A DNA stretch of 7,986 nucleotides from an uncultured Erysipelotrichaceae bacterium (GCA_902796525.1 CADBPB010000182.1:1-7986); one strand, 5' to 3'; positions 1-6,069 are shown, counted from the first letter of the stretch. Program-made: numbers and translations. Notes: generated by a model from the sequence alone, not told the origin.

Positions 1-29
1 AAAAAAAAGACGGGTTCATACCCGTCTTT
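1..29 (-). terminator. Intrinsic terminator of the ankyrin/EF-G-like operon
   Basis: A 9-bp inverted repeat (arms 6-14 and 21-29, AAAGACGGG/CCCGTCTTT) has a 6-nt loop. On the minus strand it is followed by a run of T at 5-1, and the run may continue past the window edge. The upstream arm overlaps the TAA stop of the EF-G-like gene (30-28). It therefore closes the minus-strand unit that begins near 2876. Confidence 0.85.
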
Positions 30-2040
30 AATCATCATCTTCGTCTTTTCTTTCAGCAGCCGTAGCAGCAACGACTTTATCCGTAACGTTCTGCGGTGCA
101 GGTTCGTAACGGTCGAAATCGATGACATACGTTCCTCTGCCCTTGGTCATGGAACGGAGCTCGGTCGCATATTTCATCATTTCCGCCATCGGTACTTCCG
201 CTTCGATCTTGGCTTCGCCCTGATCGGCAGAACCCGTATCCAGGATCATGCCTCTGCGCTTGTTGAAGTCGCCGATGATATCGCCGGTATATTCTTCCGG
301 ACAGATGACCGTGACCTTGCCGATCGGTTCCAGCAGGATCGGATTTGCCTTCGGGATACCGGCCTTGAACGCCAGTCTGGCAGCCGCTTCGAAGGAATTC
401 GGCTTGGAGTCGACCGGATGGTAGGAACCATCATACAGCGTCGCTTTGACATTGACGACTTTGCATCCTGCCAGAGGACCCTTCGACATGCAGTTTCTCA
501 AGCCTGTTTCAACCGATGGGAAGAAGTTCTTCGGGACAGCGCCGCCAAAGATCTCTTCAGCGAATACGAGATCCTCGGAATCCGGATTCGGTTCGAATCT
601 GACCCAGACATCGCCGAACTGGCCTGCGCCACCATTCTGCTTCTTATATTTTCCCTGAACCTCGGACTTGCCGCGGATCGTCTCACGATACTGGACTTTC
701 GGTTCTTTCAGTTCGACTTCTACCTTGTATCTTGACTTCATCTTGTTGACGACGACATCGATCTGCTGATCGCCGACCGCATACAGTACCTGTTCGCCGG
801 TTTCCGCATTACGGACGAAATTCAGAGATTTGTCTTCGACCAGCACTTTCTTTAATGCATCGGACATCTTGTCTTCATCGTCTTTGGTCTTAGGAGATAC
901 CGCAACACCCAGCATCGGACGCGGATATTCGATGTCAGCAAAAACGACCTGTTTTTCTTTGACACACAGGGTATCATTGGTTTCGGTCGCCTGCAGTTTC
1001 GTCAAAGCGCCGATATCGCCGGTATGGACTTTCTCGATCGGAAGCTGCTGCTTGCCGCAGATGACAAACAGACCGCCGGCTTTATCTGACGTATCTTTCT
1101 TTGAGTTGTACAGAGGCGTAGTCATCGACAGAACGCCTGACATTACTTTAATATAACTGATCTTGCCAACGAAAGCATCGACAACGGTCTTGAATACCAG
1201 ACCGGAGAAAGATTCGCCGTCATCCGTTTTCAGTTCCGTACCCTTGCTGTCCTTGACCGTACCCTTCTCAATATAAACCGGGGTGTTTTCTTTCAGGAAA
1301 TCCAGAAGCTGTTCGACACCCTGCGAATTGGTCGAACTGCCGGCAAATACCGGTTTCACATCGCCGGAAACCAGCGCAAGCTTCAGACCTTTCGCCGTTT
1401 CTTCCGGAGTGAACGCTTCGCCTTCGAAGAATTTTTCCATCAGCGCATCATCTGCCGAAGCGATCGCTTCGGAAATCTGATCATAATGCGGATTCGAAGT
1501 ATCTTCCAGAACCTTGACGGAACCGGTCATCTTCTTGCCGTCCATAGTCGGCACTTCAAACGGTACGACAGAAGAGCCGAACTTGTTTCTCAGATCATCG
1601 ACCGTCTTTTCAAAGTTCGCATTGTCGTCATCGATCTTATTGATAAAGAAAACGATCGGCAGATTATTTTTCTTGCATAGTTTTACGGCGCTTTCCGTGC
1701 CGGATTCAATGCCTTCCTTTGCGGAAACGACGATCACTGCCAGGTCGGCGACTGCTGCACCTGAAACCTTTTCGCCCTCGTAGTCCAGGTAACCCGGCGT
1801 ATCAATGAAATTGATCTTGGTGTTCTTCCACTCGATCGGAGCCAGTGCCGTATATACGGATAATCCTCTCTTGACTTCTTCCGGATCATAGTCCATGGAT
1901 GAGGTGCCATCCACGGTCTTGCCCATGCGATCGATCGCCTTTGTTAGAAACAAAGCAGCTTCGACAAGTGCGGATTTGCCGGAACCCGAATGTCCCAGCA
2001 GCACAACGTTTCTTACGTCTTTTGATAAGTATTCTTTCAT
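28..2040 (-). CDS. EF-G-like translational GTPase (EF-G paralogue, 670 aa)
   Basis: This is a translation-factor GTPase of the EF-G superfamily, cytosolic and ribosome-associated. Seen in the sequence: a P-loop GHSGSGKS (16-23), an RGLSV stretch in the switch I region (58-62), DTPGYLDY switch II (80-87), and NKID (134-137). Near residues 460-490 is a domain IV entry like GGxGQFGDV. Later come GGAVPKNFFPSVETG, a domain IV tip like GSYHPVDS, and domain V with LEPIGKVTV and GDFNKRRG. The length fits the EF-G-like paralogue group (about 670-700 aa). The position of the catalytic His of canonical EF-G (DTPGH) is Tyr84, and the P-loop has S-G-S-G in place of the usual I-D-A-G. Both point to a paralogue and not the housekeeping fusA, and no rpsL/rpsG/tuf neighbours are present. 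The tail is acidic (DEDDD). The start is supported by an AAGGGGA-like site at 2052-2046, 5 nt from the ATG. That site overlaps the ankyrin stop, so translation is probably coupled. A ribosome-protection role of the TetM type is possible but not indicated by any motif I can name. Confidence 0.9.
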   Translation of the reverse strand: MKEYLSKDVRNVVLLGHSGSGKSALVEAALFLTKAIDRMGKTVDGTSSMDYDPEEVKRGLSVYTALAPIEWKNTKINFIDTPGYLDYEGEKVSGAAVADLAVIVVSAKEGIESGTESAVKLCKKNNLPIVFFINKIDDDNANFEKTVDDLRNKFGSSVVPFEVPTMDGKKMTGSVKVLEDTSNPHYDQISEAIASADDALMEKFFEGEAFTPEETAKGLKLALVSGDVKPVFAGSSTNSQGVEQLLDFLKENTPVYIEKGTVKDSKGTELKTDDGESFSGLVFKTVVDAFVGKISYIKVMSGVLSMTTPLYNSKKDTSDKAGGLFVICGKQQLPIEKVHTGDIGALTKLQATETNDTLCVKEKQVVFADIEYPRPMLGVAVSPKTKDDEDKMSDALKKVLVEDKSLNFVRNAETGEQVLYAVGDQQIDVVVNKMKSRYKVEVELKEPKVQYRETIRGKSEVQGKYKKQNGGAGQFGDVWVRFEPNPDSEDLVFAEEIFGGAVPKNFFPSVETGLRNCMSKGPLAGCKVVNVKATLYDGSYHPVDSKPNSFEAAARLAFKAGIPKANPILLEPIGKVTVICPEEYTGDIIGDFNKRRGMILDTGSADQGEAKIEAEVPMAEMMKYATELRSMTKGRGTYVIDFDRYEPAPQNVTDKVVAATAAERKDEDDD

Positions 2041-2050
2041 ATATTTCCCC

Positions 2051-2725
2051 TTATTCCTTTAATAGATCGATTAATTCCTGATTCTCGCTGTCTCTTACAT
2101 ATTCCACGGCAGTTCTGCCGGCATTGTCTTTGATCGTCTTATCGGCACCCCGCTGCAGCAGGAATCTGACTAAATCATTATATCCCCCATAGCTCGCTCT
2201 CATCAAGCAGGTGCATCCTTCGTTGTCTCTGGCATCGACATTGGCTTTGTTTGCCAGAAGATAATGGATCACATCGACTTTGAAGGCCAGGACCGCATCC
2301 ATCAGAGCGGTACGTCCCTTTTCATCGACGGCATCCAGATCCGCTCCCGCTTCCGTCAGATATTCGACGACTCCTGTCTCGCCCAGGAAAGCCGCTCTCA
2401 TCAGGGAAGTCCTGCCGCTGTTGTCGTGCGCATTCACTTCGCTTCCCGCTTCTACCAGTTTCTCGCAGATCTCGCGATATCCGTGTTTGGCTGCTCCCAT
2501 GAGAGCCGTATCATTGTTTTTATCTCTTGCTCTGACATCTGCACCATGCGCGATCAGCTGTTCCACGATCTCCAGATATCCTCTCTTCGATGCACGCATC
2601 AGGCATGTCCTGCCATCGCCATTCTTATGATTGACATCAGCCCCCTGTCCGATCAGTTTCTTGACTTCATCCAGTTTTCCGCTGCTGCATGCTTCCAGCA
2701 GTGCATCGTTCAATGCTTCATCCAT
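2051..2725 (-). CDS. Ankyrin-repeat protein (224 aa, seven repeats)
   Basis: This is a soluble protein made almost entirely of ankyrin repeats, a protein-protein binding scaffold. There is an N-terminal capping repeat (1-35), five repeats of exactly 33 aa at 36-68, 69-101, 102-134, 135-167 and 168-200, and a truncated capping repeat at 201-224. The usual TPLHxAA signature appears as TxLMxA (for example TCLMRAS, TALMGAA, TSLMRAA). Loops read GADVNHK, GADVRARD or GADLDAVD. No signal peptide, membrane segment or catalytic domain is visible. An in-frame ATG at 2731 gives 226 aa but would sit only 2 nt from the AAGGAGG site. The ATG at 2725 sits 8 nt away and is chosen here. The stop lies 10 nt before the EF-G-like start, so both are in one transcript and the partner may be that GTPase or another translation component. 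The function is not known; binding to a specific protein is inferred from the fold. Confidence 0.88.
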   Translation of the reverse strand: MDEALNDALLEACSSGKLDEVKKLIGQGADVNHKNGDGRTCLMRASKRGYLEIVEQLIAHGADVRARDKNNDTALMGAAKHGYREICEKLVEAGSEVNAHDNSGRTSLMRAAFLGETGVVEYLTEAGADLDAVDEKGRTALMDAVLAFKVDVIHYLLANKANVDARDNEGCTCLMRASYGGYNDLVRFLLQRGADKTIKDNAGRTAVEYVRDSENQELIDLLKE

Positions 2726-2733
2726 TGTCATAG

Positions 2734-2740
2734 CCTCCTT
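2734..2740 (-). promoter_or_regulatory. Ribosome binding site AAGGAGG of the ankyrin gene
   Basis: AAGGAGG reads 2740 to 2734 on the minus strand. It is 2 nt from the ATG at 2731 and 8 nt from the ATG at 2725. The spacing selects the second ATG. The site begins about 14 nt after the T-run of the upstream terminator, so termination there would remove it from the transcript. Confidence 0.85.
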
Positions 2741-2753
2741 TTTTTATATGAAT

Positions 2754-2781
2754 AAAAAAGTGAACGCTAAAACGTCCACCT
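2754..2781 (-). terminator. Intrinsic terminator inside the operon leader (candidate attenuator)
   Basis: On the minus strand GTGGACG (2779-2773) pairs with CGTTCAC (2766-2760), with one G-U pair. The loop is TTTTAG, and TTTTTT follows at 2759-2754. Two further pairs are possible at the base (2780-2781 with 2759-2758). The hairpin lies after the 24-codon ORF and before the ankyrin ribosome site, so it would stop transcripts before the two large genes. It could be a conditional attenuator or the plain terminator of an independent small gene; the sequence alone does not decide. Confidence 0.75.
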
Positions 2782-2788
2782 GAAAAGA

Positions 2789-2863
2789 TCATTTTTGATA
2801 TAACACAAGTAAAGCGTCATTTACCCCTAAGATCATATTTCTCATATTATCGAATCTTTTCAT
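2789..2863 (-). CDS. 24-codon small ORF, candidate leader peptide
   Basis: This is an ATG-to-TGA ORF of 24 codons beginning MKRFDNMRNM and ending LLVLYQK. An AGGA ribosome site at 2872-2869 lies 5 nt from the ATG. The predicted transcription start is only about 13 nt upstream. The stop codon lies 9 nt before the terminator stem. No run of one amino acid's codons, as in classic amino-acid attenuators, is present. The peptide is basic at its start and hydrophobic near its end. It may be a leader peptide whose translation controls the following terminator, or an independent small protein with its own promoter and terminator. It resembles no protein I know. Chance is not excluded for an ORF this short; the promoter, ribosome site and terminator around it raise the odds. 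Confidence 0.5.
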   Translation of the reverse strand: MKRFDNMRNMILGVNDALLVLYQK

Positions 2864-2882
2864 CTTGATCCTATCTAGGATA

Positions 2883-2912
2883 ATTGTATCAATTAAACGC
2901 GGGTCGTTTCAA
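2883..2912 (-). promoter_or_regulatory. Sigma-A-type promoter of the leader ORF/ankyrin/EF-G-like unit
   Basis: On the minus strand there is a -35 TTGAAA (2912-2907), an 18-nt spacer and a -10 TACAAT (2888-2883). The -10 is preceded by TGA, giving an extended -10 TGATACAAT. Each hexamer matches five of six consensus bases. The predicted start is near 2876, which puts a short 13-nt untranslated stretch before the 24-codon ORF. Confidence 0.75.
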
Positions 2913-2915
2913 GTG

Positions 2916-2945
2916 AAAAAAGGAATGTAACTATTTTCATCCTTT
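2916..2945 (-). terminator. Weak candidate terminator of the YgjP-like gene
   Basis: On the minus strand AAAGGA (2945-2940) pairs with TCCTTT (2924-2919). Two more pairs are possible if one T is bulged, the loop is 10 nt, and T residues continue to 2916. The hairpin overlaps the TGA stop at 2939-2937. The stem is A/T-rich and short, so termination may be leaky. It abuts the -35 of the next promoter by only 3 nt. Confidence 0.35.
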
Positions 2946-3614
2946 GAGTTTTTTCCGGATCTCATTATATGCCGGAAGATGGTTGCCCACGATCTGGTAG
3001 AAGCGTTTGGAATGGTTGGGTATGATGAAATGTGTCATCTCGTGGACCATGATGTATTCCAGACAGTCCAGCGGGTAATGGACCAGGTAGGAACTGATAC
3101 AGATACGGTCTTTCGTCGGGTAGCAGACGCCCCATTTGGAAGTCATCATGCGGGCTCTCAATTCTGGCGTTTTCAGGTAGTTGTAGCCGATCAGGATACC
3201 TCTCTGGTACTTGTAGAAGTACTCCCATGCTTTTGCCAGAAGATCGCGGTCAAACTGCTTATATAGATATTTTACGGCTTTTTCTTTCTCAGGACCGTAA
3301 AGAAAGATCTGCCGATCCCTGACTTTGACGCTGTTGCGTCCGCTTTCCTGATAGATCAGTTCGCAAGGCTCTCCATATACATAGAAAAGATCCCCGTCGT
3401 CATAGATGTGCGATCCCTCTTTTTTCTTCTGCATTCTCTGATATTCGTTATATATCCATGCGCGTTTTCCTTCGATGAAACGGTAGACCAGATGATCCGG
3501 CATCAGCAAAGGCGCGCTGACGCAGATCGTATCGTCTTTCAGGCGCAGATACATGTGACGGATGTTCTTGTGTTCGATCTCCACATCGAAACGGATCCCT
3601 GTGATTTCGATCAT
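2937..3614 (-). CDS. YgjP/DUF45-family M48-like zinc metallopeptidase domain protein (225 aa)
   Basis: This belongs to the YgjP-like (DUF45) family of small cytosolic zinc-dependent hydrolases related to the M48 metallopeptidases. Its physiological substrate is not established. Seen in the sequence: the zinc motif HEMTH at 191-195 and a probable third ligand His201 in PNHSKRFY. The family-typical stretch ASKWGVC-like (here TSKWGVCYPTKDRICIS) precedes it, with a Leu-rich helix before the HExxH. The N-terminal half has the usual beta-rich start with IRHMYLRLKDD and a VSAP motif. The length is normal (family about 220-240 aa). The ATG at 3614 is the earliest possible, because an in-frame TGA lies two codons upstream. 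It has no ribosome site, and an extended -10 places transcription start on the A of the ATG. It is divergently arranged from the metallo-beta-lactamase gene (97 nt between starts). Fold assignment is firm; function is not. Confidence 0.85.
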   Translation of the reverse strand: MIEITGIRFDVEIEHKNIRHMYLRLKDDTICVSAPLLMPDHLVYRFIEGKRAWIYNEYQRMQKKKEGSHIYDDGDLFYVYGEPCELIYQESGRNSVKVRDRQIFLYGPEKEKAVKYLYKQFDRDLLAKAWEYFYKYQRGILIGYNYLKTPELRARMMTSKWGVCYPTKDRICISSYLVHYPLDCLEYIMVHEMTHFIIPNHSKRFYQIVGNHLPAYNEIRKKLKG

Positions 3615-3620
3615 AAATCA

Positions 3621-3629
3621 ATTCTAACA
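3621..3629 (-). promoter_or_regulatory. Extended -10 promoter of the YgjP-like gene (predicts a leaderless mRNA)
   Basis: The minus strand reads TGTTAGAAT (3629-3621), a TGn-extended -10 with TAGAAT matching five of six bases. No good -35 is seen; GTGACG 19 nt upstream is the best. Counting from the -10, transcription would begin at 3614, the first base of the ATG. Confidence 0.5.
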
Positions 3630-3677
3630 TTCCTTTGATGAAAAACGTCACAGGATATCGGGAACCGTCGAAAGGAT

Positions 3678-3686
3678 TGCTATAAT
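3678..3686 (+). promoter_or_regulatory. Extended -10 promoter of the MBL-fold gene and lysA
   Basis: TGCTATAAT is a perfect TATAAT with the TGn extension. The -35 region about 17 nt upstream (TCGGGA) is poor, as is common for extended -10 promoters. The start is predicted near 3693, leaving a leader of about 19 nt with a GAGGA ribosome site (3700-3704) before the ATG at 3712. Confidence 0.7.
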
Positions 3687-3711
3687 AAAACTGAACGATG
3701 AGGAAATCGCT

Positions 3712-4530
3712 ATGAAAACAAAAATCACTGTCATTACCGATAATATTCCCAATGGCGGACTCTCAGGAGAATGGGGTCTCTGCCTGCTGGTGGAATACAA
3801 GGACAAGAAGATCCTGGTCGACGCCGGAGCATCAGATCTGTTTCTTACCAACATGAAGGAGCTCGGATTCGAGACGGATGATGTCGATTTTGCGACGCTC
3901 AGCCATGCGCACTATGATCACGCGAATGGCATGCCGGCGTTCTTTCAAAACAACGCGAAGGCAAAACTCTACGTCAGAGAAACGACGGCAGCAGACTGCT
4001 ACTCGCGTAAGTGGATCTTCCGCAGATACATCGGCATCCCGAAGAAGATGATGGAGACCTATCGGGATCGTATCGAGGTCGTTTCAGGCGATTGCCAGCT
4101 GATGGACGGCGCTTATCTGATCCCTCATAAAACAGAAGGTTTGTCAGCCATCGGCAAACGTGAAAACATGTACCGCAAGACGGCAAGCGGCTGGATGGCG
4201 GATGATTTTTCTCACGAACAGAGTCTCGTCCTGGAAACGGATCGGGGTCTGCTGATCATCAATTCCTGTTCCCATGGCGGCGTCGCCAATATCGTCGATG
4301 AGATCAGACGGACTTTTCCGGATCGTAAGATCTATGGATATATCGGCGGATTCCATCTGTTTAATAAGACGGATGAAGAAATCATTCGCGTCGCAGAAGG
4401 CCTGAAAGATATCGGACTGGACTACATCTGTACGGGTCACTGTACCAAGGATCATGCTTATGCGATCCTCAAAGAAAAGCTGCAGGACCGTATGCATCAG
4501 CTCCGGACCGGTCTGATCATCGAAATATAG
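3712..4530 (+). CDS. Metallo-beta-lactamase-fold hydrolase, dihydropterin-synthase-like group (272 aa)
   Basis: This is a binuclear-metal hydrolase of the metallo-beta-lactamase fold, cytosolic with no signal peptide. Seen in the sequence: HAHYDH at 65-70 (the HxHxDH metal motif), SCSHGG with His188, GGFHL with His215, and TGHC near 241-244. Together with DDFSHEQSLVLET (164-176) and the opening TDN...GLSGEWGL, this fits the subgroup annotated as 7,8-dihydropterin-6-yl-methyl-4-(beta-D-ribofuranosyl)aminobenzene 5'-phosphate synthase-like. That activity was named from an archaeal methanopterin protein, so the bacterial substrate is unknown. The length is typical (about 250-280 aa). The start has GAGGA 7 nt upstream and follows an extended -10. 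lysA begins 32 nt after the stop with no terminator between, so the two are probably co-transcribed. Confidence 0.87.
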   Translation: MKTKITVITDNIPNGGLSGEWGLCLLVEYKDKKILVDAGASDLFLTNMKELGFETDDVDFATLSHAHYDHANGMPAFFQNNAKAKLYVRETTAADCYSRKWIFRRYIGIPKKMMETYRDRIEVVSGDCQLMDGAYLIPHKTEGLSAIGKRENMYRKTASGWMADDFSHEQSLVLETDRGLLIINSCSHGGVANIVDEIRRTFPDRKIYGYIGGFHLFNKTDEEIIRVAEGLKDIGLDYICTGHCTKDHAYAILKEKLQDRMHQLRTGLIIEI

Positions 4531-4548
4531 CGCATCCTTCAGTGCGAT

Positions 4549-4555
4549 AAAGGAG
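4549..4555 (+). promoter_or_regulatory. Ribosome binding site AAAGGAG that fixes the lysA start
   Basis: AAAGGAG lies 1 nt before the in-frame ATG at 4557 and 7 nt before the ATG at 4563. Only the second spacing is workable, so the protein starts MRSYVEE. Confidence 0.85.
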
Positions 4556-4562
4556 AATGAGA

Positions 4563-5816
4563 ATGAGATCATATGTGGAAGAAAGCCAGCTTTTCGGCAA
4601 AGAAGATCCTGAAGAACTGGCCGTCCGGTACGGGACCCCCCTTTACGTATATAATGAGGAGATCATAAGACGTCACATGAAAGCCGTGGCGGGAGTTATT
4701 ACGAAATATCCCTACCGTGCAAACTACTCCATGAAAGCAAACAGCAACTTAAGCATCCTGAAGATGGCCAGGGAAGAAGGCCTGAATGCCGATGCAATGA
4801 GCGTCGGCGAAATCATGCTTCTGCTTAAGGCAGGCTTTTCTTCAGACCGCATCTTTTTCGTTCCCAACAACGTGTCCGAAGAAGAGCTGCAGTTCGCCAT
4901 CGGCCACGGCATCATGACAAGTCTCGACAGTCTGGATCAGCTCGATCTTTTCGGCTCCATAAATCCGGGAGGAAAATGCTCCGTTCGCATCAATCCCGGC
5001 ATCGGCGCAGGTCATCACGAGAAAGTGGTTACCGCCGGCAGGAAGACGAAATTCGGAATCGAAGAACACGACATTGATGCAGCATTCGATATTGCAAAGA
5101 AATACGGCCTGCACATCACAGAGATCAATCAGCATGTCGGAAGCCAGTATCTGGATCCTCAGCCTTTCCTCGATGCCGCAGAGAATTTCCTGCGCATCGC
5201 AGAAAAATTCAATGAACTGGAATACATCGATTTCGGAGGCGGCTACGGAATCCCCTATCATAAGCTCGAAGATGAAGCGCAGTTCGATATGGAAGATTTC
5301 TCGAAACGCTTTACGGAGGTCCTGGATTCCTATGCGGAAAAGCATCCGAATGATCTTCCTCTTTTCAAGAGCGAACCGGGACGCTACTGCGTGGCCGAGG
5401 GAGGCGTGATCCTGGGACGCGTGCATGCGGTAAAACAGAACTACGGAATCAGATATGCCGGTACCGATATCGGCATGAATGTGCTGGCAAGACCGACGCT
5501 CTACGACTCGTGGCATGATCTGGAGATCCTAAGAGACGGCAAAGCCGTGACAGACGGGGAGCGCGAGAATGTCTATGTGACCGGAAACATCTGCGAATCC
5601 GGCGATCTTCTTTGCAAGGACAGGAATCTTCCCGTCATTCATCGCGGCGATCTGATCTGCGTGCTGGATGCCGGCGCATACGGTTTCTCCATGAGCTCCT
5701 CCTACAATTCGAGACCGCGTGCGGCGGAAGTCCTGATCACGAAAGAAGGGACTGCGAAACTGATCCGCAGGAGAGAGACTTACGAAGCCATGTTTGCCGA
5801 TCTTGTGGATGACTGA
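4563..5816 (+). CDS. lysA: Diaminopimelate decarboxylase LysA (417 aa)
   Basis: A PLP-dependent fold-type III enzyme, it decarboxylates meso-diaminopimelate to L-lysine, the last step of lysine synthesis, in the cytosol, normally as a dimer. Seen in the sequence: the PLP lysine Lys58 in YSMKAN (55-60), HVGS (191-194), the phosphate-binding glycine loop GGGYGIP (225-231), and EPGR (271-274). The active-site CESGD (344-348) supplies Cys344 from the partner subunit. The C-terminal YGFSMSSSYNSRPR (373-386) contains the conserved Tyr near PLP and substrate. The length is normal (about 415-440 aa). The CESGD plus YNSRPR pair separates it from ornithine and arginine decarboxylases, though a carboxynorspermidine decarboxylase-like role is a remote alternative. 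The ATG at 4557 would add two residues but is too close to the ribosome site. It is second in an operon with the MBL-fold hydrolase and ends 81 nt before a plus-strand terminator. No lysine riboswitch is seen upstream. Confidence 0.95.
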   Translation: MRSYVEESQLFGKEDPEELAVRYGTPLYVYNEEIIRRHMKAVAGVITKYPYRANYSMKANSNLSILKMAREEGLNADAMSVGEIMLLLKAGFSSDRIFFVPNNVSEEELQFAIGHGIMTSLDSLDQLDLFGSINPGGKCSVRINPGIGAGHHEKVVTAGRKTKFGIEEHDIDAAFDIAKKYGLHITEINQHVGSQYLDPQPFLDAAENFLRIAEKFNELEYIDFGGGYGIPYHKLEDEAQFDMEDFSKRFTEVLDSYAEKHPNDLPLFKSEPGRYCVAEGGVILGRVHAVKQNYGIRYAGTDIGMNVLARPTLYDSWHDLEILRDGKAVTDGERENVYVTGNICESGDLLCKDRNLPVIHRGDLICVLDAGAYGFSMSSSYNSRPRAAEVLITKEGTAKLIRRRETYEAMFADLVDD

Positions 5817-5896
5817 GAAAACAAAGAATCGCAGCATTCACCAGACAGTCCATCTTCAGAACCTGTTTCATTACGGCCTTAATCATTAAGCGATGC

Positions 5897-5930
5897 AAAA
5901 AGACTCATTGTGAAAAACGGTGAGTTTTTT
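5897..5930 (+). terminator. Intrinsic terminator after lysA, possibly bidirectional
   Basis: ACTCATTG (5903-5910) pairs with CGGTGAGT (5918-5925), with two G-U pairs, around a 7-nt loop. The stem is extended by A-run/T-run pairing and followed by T5926-5930. On the opposite strand the stem is followed by CTTTTT, so it may also act on minus-strand transcripts. Confidence 0.75.
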
Positions 5931-5940
5931 GATCTGTTAT

Positions 5941-5967
5941 AAAAAAACATCTCAAACCTGAGATGTT
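5941..5967 (-). terminator. Intrinsic terminator of the transporter/tRNA-His unit
   Basis: A 9-bp stem AACATCTCA/TGAGATGTT (5946-5954 with 5959-5967) has a 4-nt loop. On the minus strand it is followed by TTTTT at 5945-5941. It lies 11 nt after the tRNA 3' end. Facing the lysA terminator, it makes a back-to-back pair between convergent units. Confidence 0.85.
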
Positions 5968-5978
5968 CAATGATCCAA

Positions 5979-6056
5979 TGGGGCGAACGATGGGACTCGA
6001 ACCCACGCAATGCTGGAGCCACAATCCAGAGTGTTAACCAACTTCACCACGTCCGC
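5979..6056 (-). tRNA. tRNA-His (anticodon GTG)
   Basis: The minus strand folds as a complete cloverleaf. The acceptor GCGGACG pairs with CGTTCGC (one G-U), the D arm is GTG/CAC, and the anticodon stem is CTGGA/TCCAG around TTGTGGC (anticodon GTG). The T arm is GTGGG/CCCAT around TTCGAGT. The discriminator is C73 and the CCA end is encoded (5981-5979). The base just upstream (6057) is G and can serve as the genome-encoded G-1 opposite C73, the identity element of tRNA-His. The variable region is CATTGC, 6 nt in my alignment, one longer than usual. It has its own promoter (6070-6099) and its own terminator, and may also be reached by read-through from the transporter gene. Confidence 0.97.
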
Positions 6057-6069
6057 CATGTGCTTATTT

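Larger units (their letters stand above)
2754..2876 (-). promoter_or_regulatory. Structured 5' leader of the ankyrin/EF-G-like operon
   Basis: From the predicted transcription start near 2876, the leader runs about 123 nt to the end of the terminator T-run, then on to the ankyrin gene. Besides the terminator it holds a 10-bp long-range helix (2862-2853 with 2790-2781, TGAAAAGATT/GATCTTTTCA, one G-U). This helix brackets about 62 nt, including a hairpin GTAAA-TGACGC-TTTAC at 2824-2809. The loop of that hairpin can alternatively pair with the 3' arm of the terminator (2818-2813 with 2768-2763, one G-U). I recognise no known riboswitch class in it. A small ORF spans most of the leader, so ribosome-controlled attenuation is the favoured reading. 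Confidence 0.5.

Noticed and set aside
2264..2755. 163-aa plus-strand ORF opposite the ankyrin gene
   Set aside because: It is antisense to 33-aa ankyrin repeats with clear family signatures, has no recognisable domain, and its length follows from the codon bias of the repeats on the other strand.
2754..2876. Known riboswitch class in the leader
   Set aside because: I compared the leader from memory with purine, preQ1, TPP, SAM, c-di-GMP, fluoride, manganese, ZTP and T-box motifs. No conserved core was recognised, so only a generic leader is annotated.
2868..2881. Small inverted repeat ATCCTA-TC-TAGGAT
   Set aside because: The stem is short with a 2-nt loop (or 5 bp with 4 nt) and no T-run. 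It overlaps the predicted transcription start and is probably incidental, though an operator cannot be excluded.
4531..4548. CGCA...TGCG inverted repeat between the MBL gene and lysA
   Set aside because: It has only 4 bp and no T-run, so it is not a terminator; it is too short to call regulatory.
4144..4572. 142-aa minus-strand ORF over the end of the MBL gene
   Set aside because: It mirrors conserved MBL residues and the ribosome site of lysA; no independent support.
4842..5516. 224-aa minus-strand ORF inside lysA
   Set aside because: It is fully antisense to an unambiguous LysA with all catalytic motifs; no domain and no ribosome site were seen.
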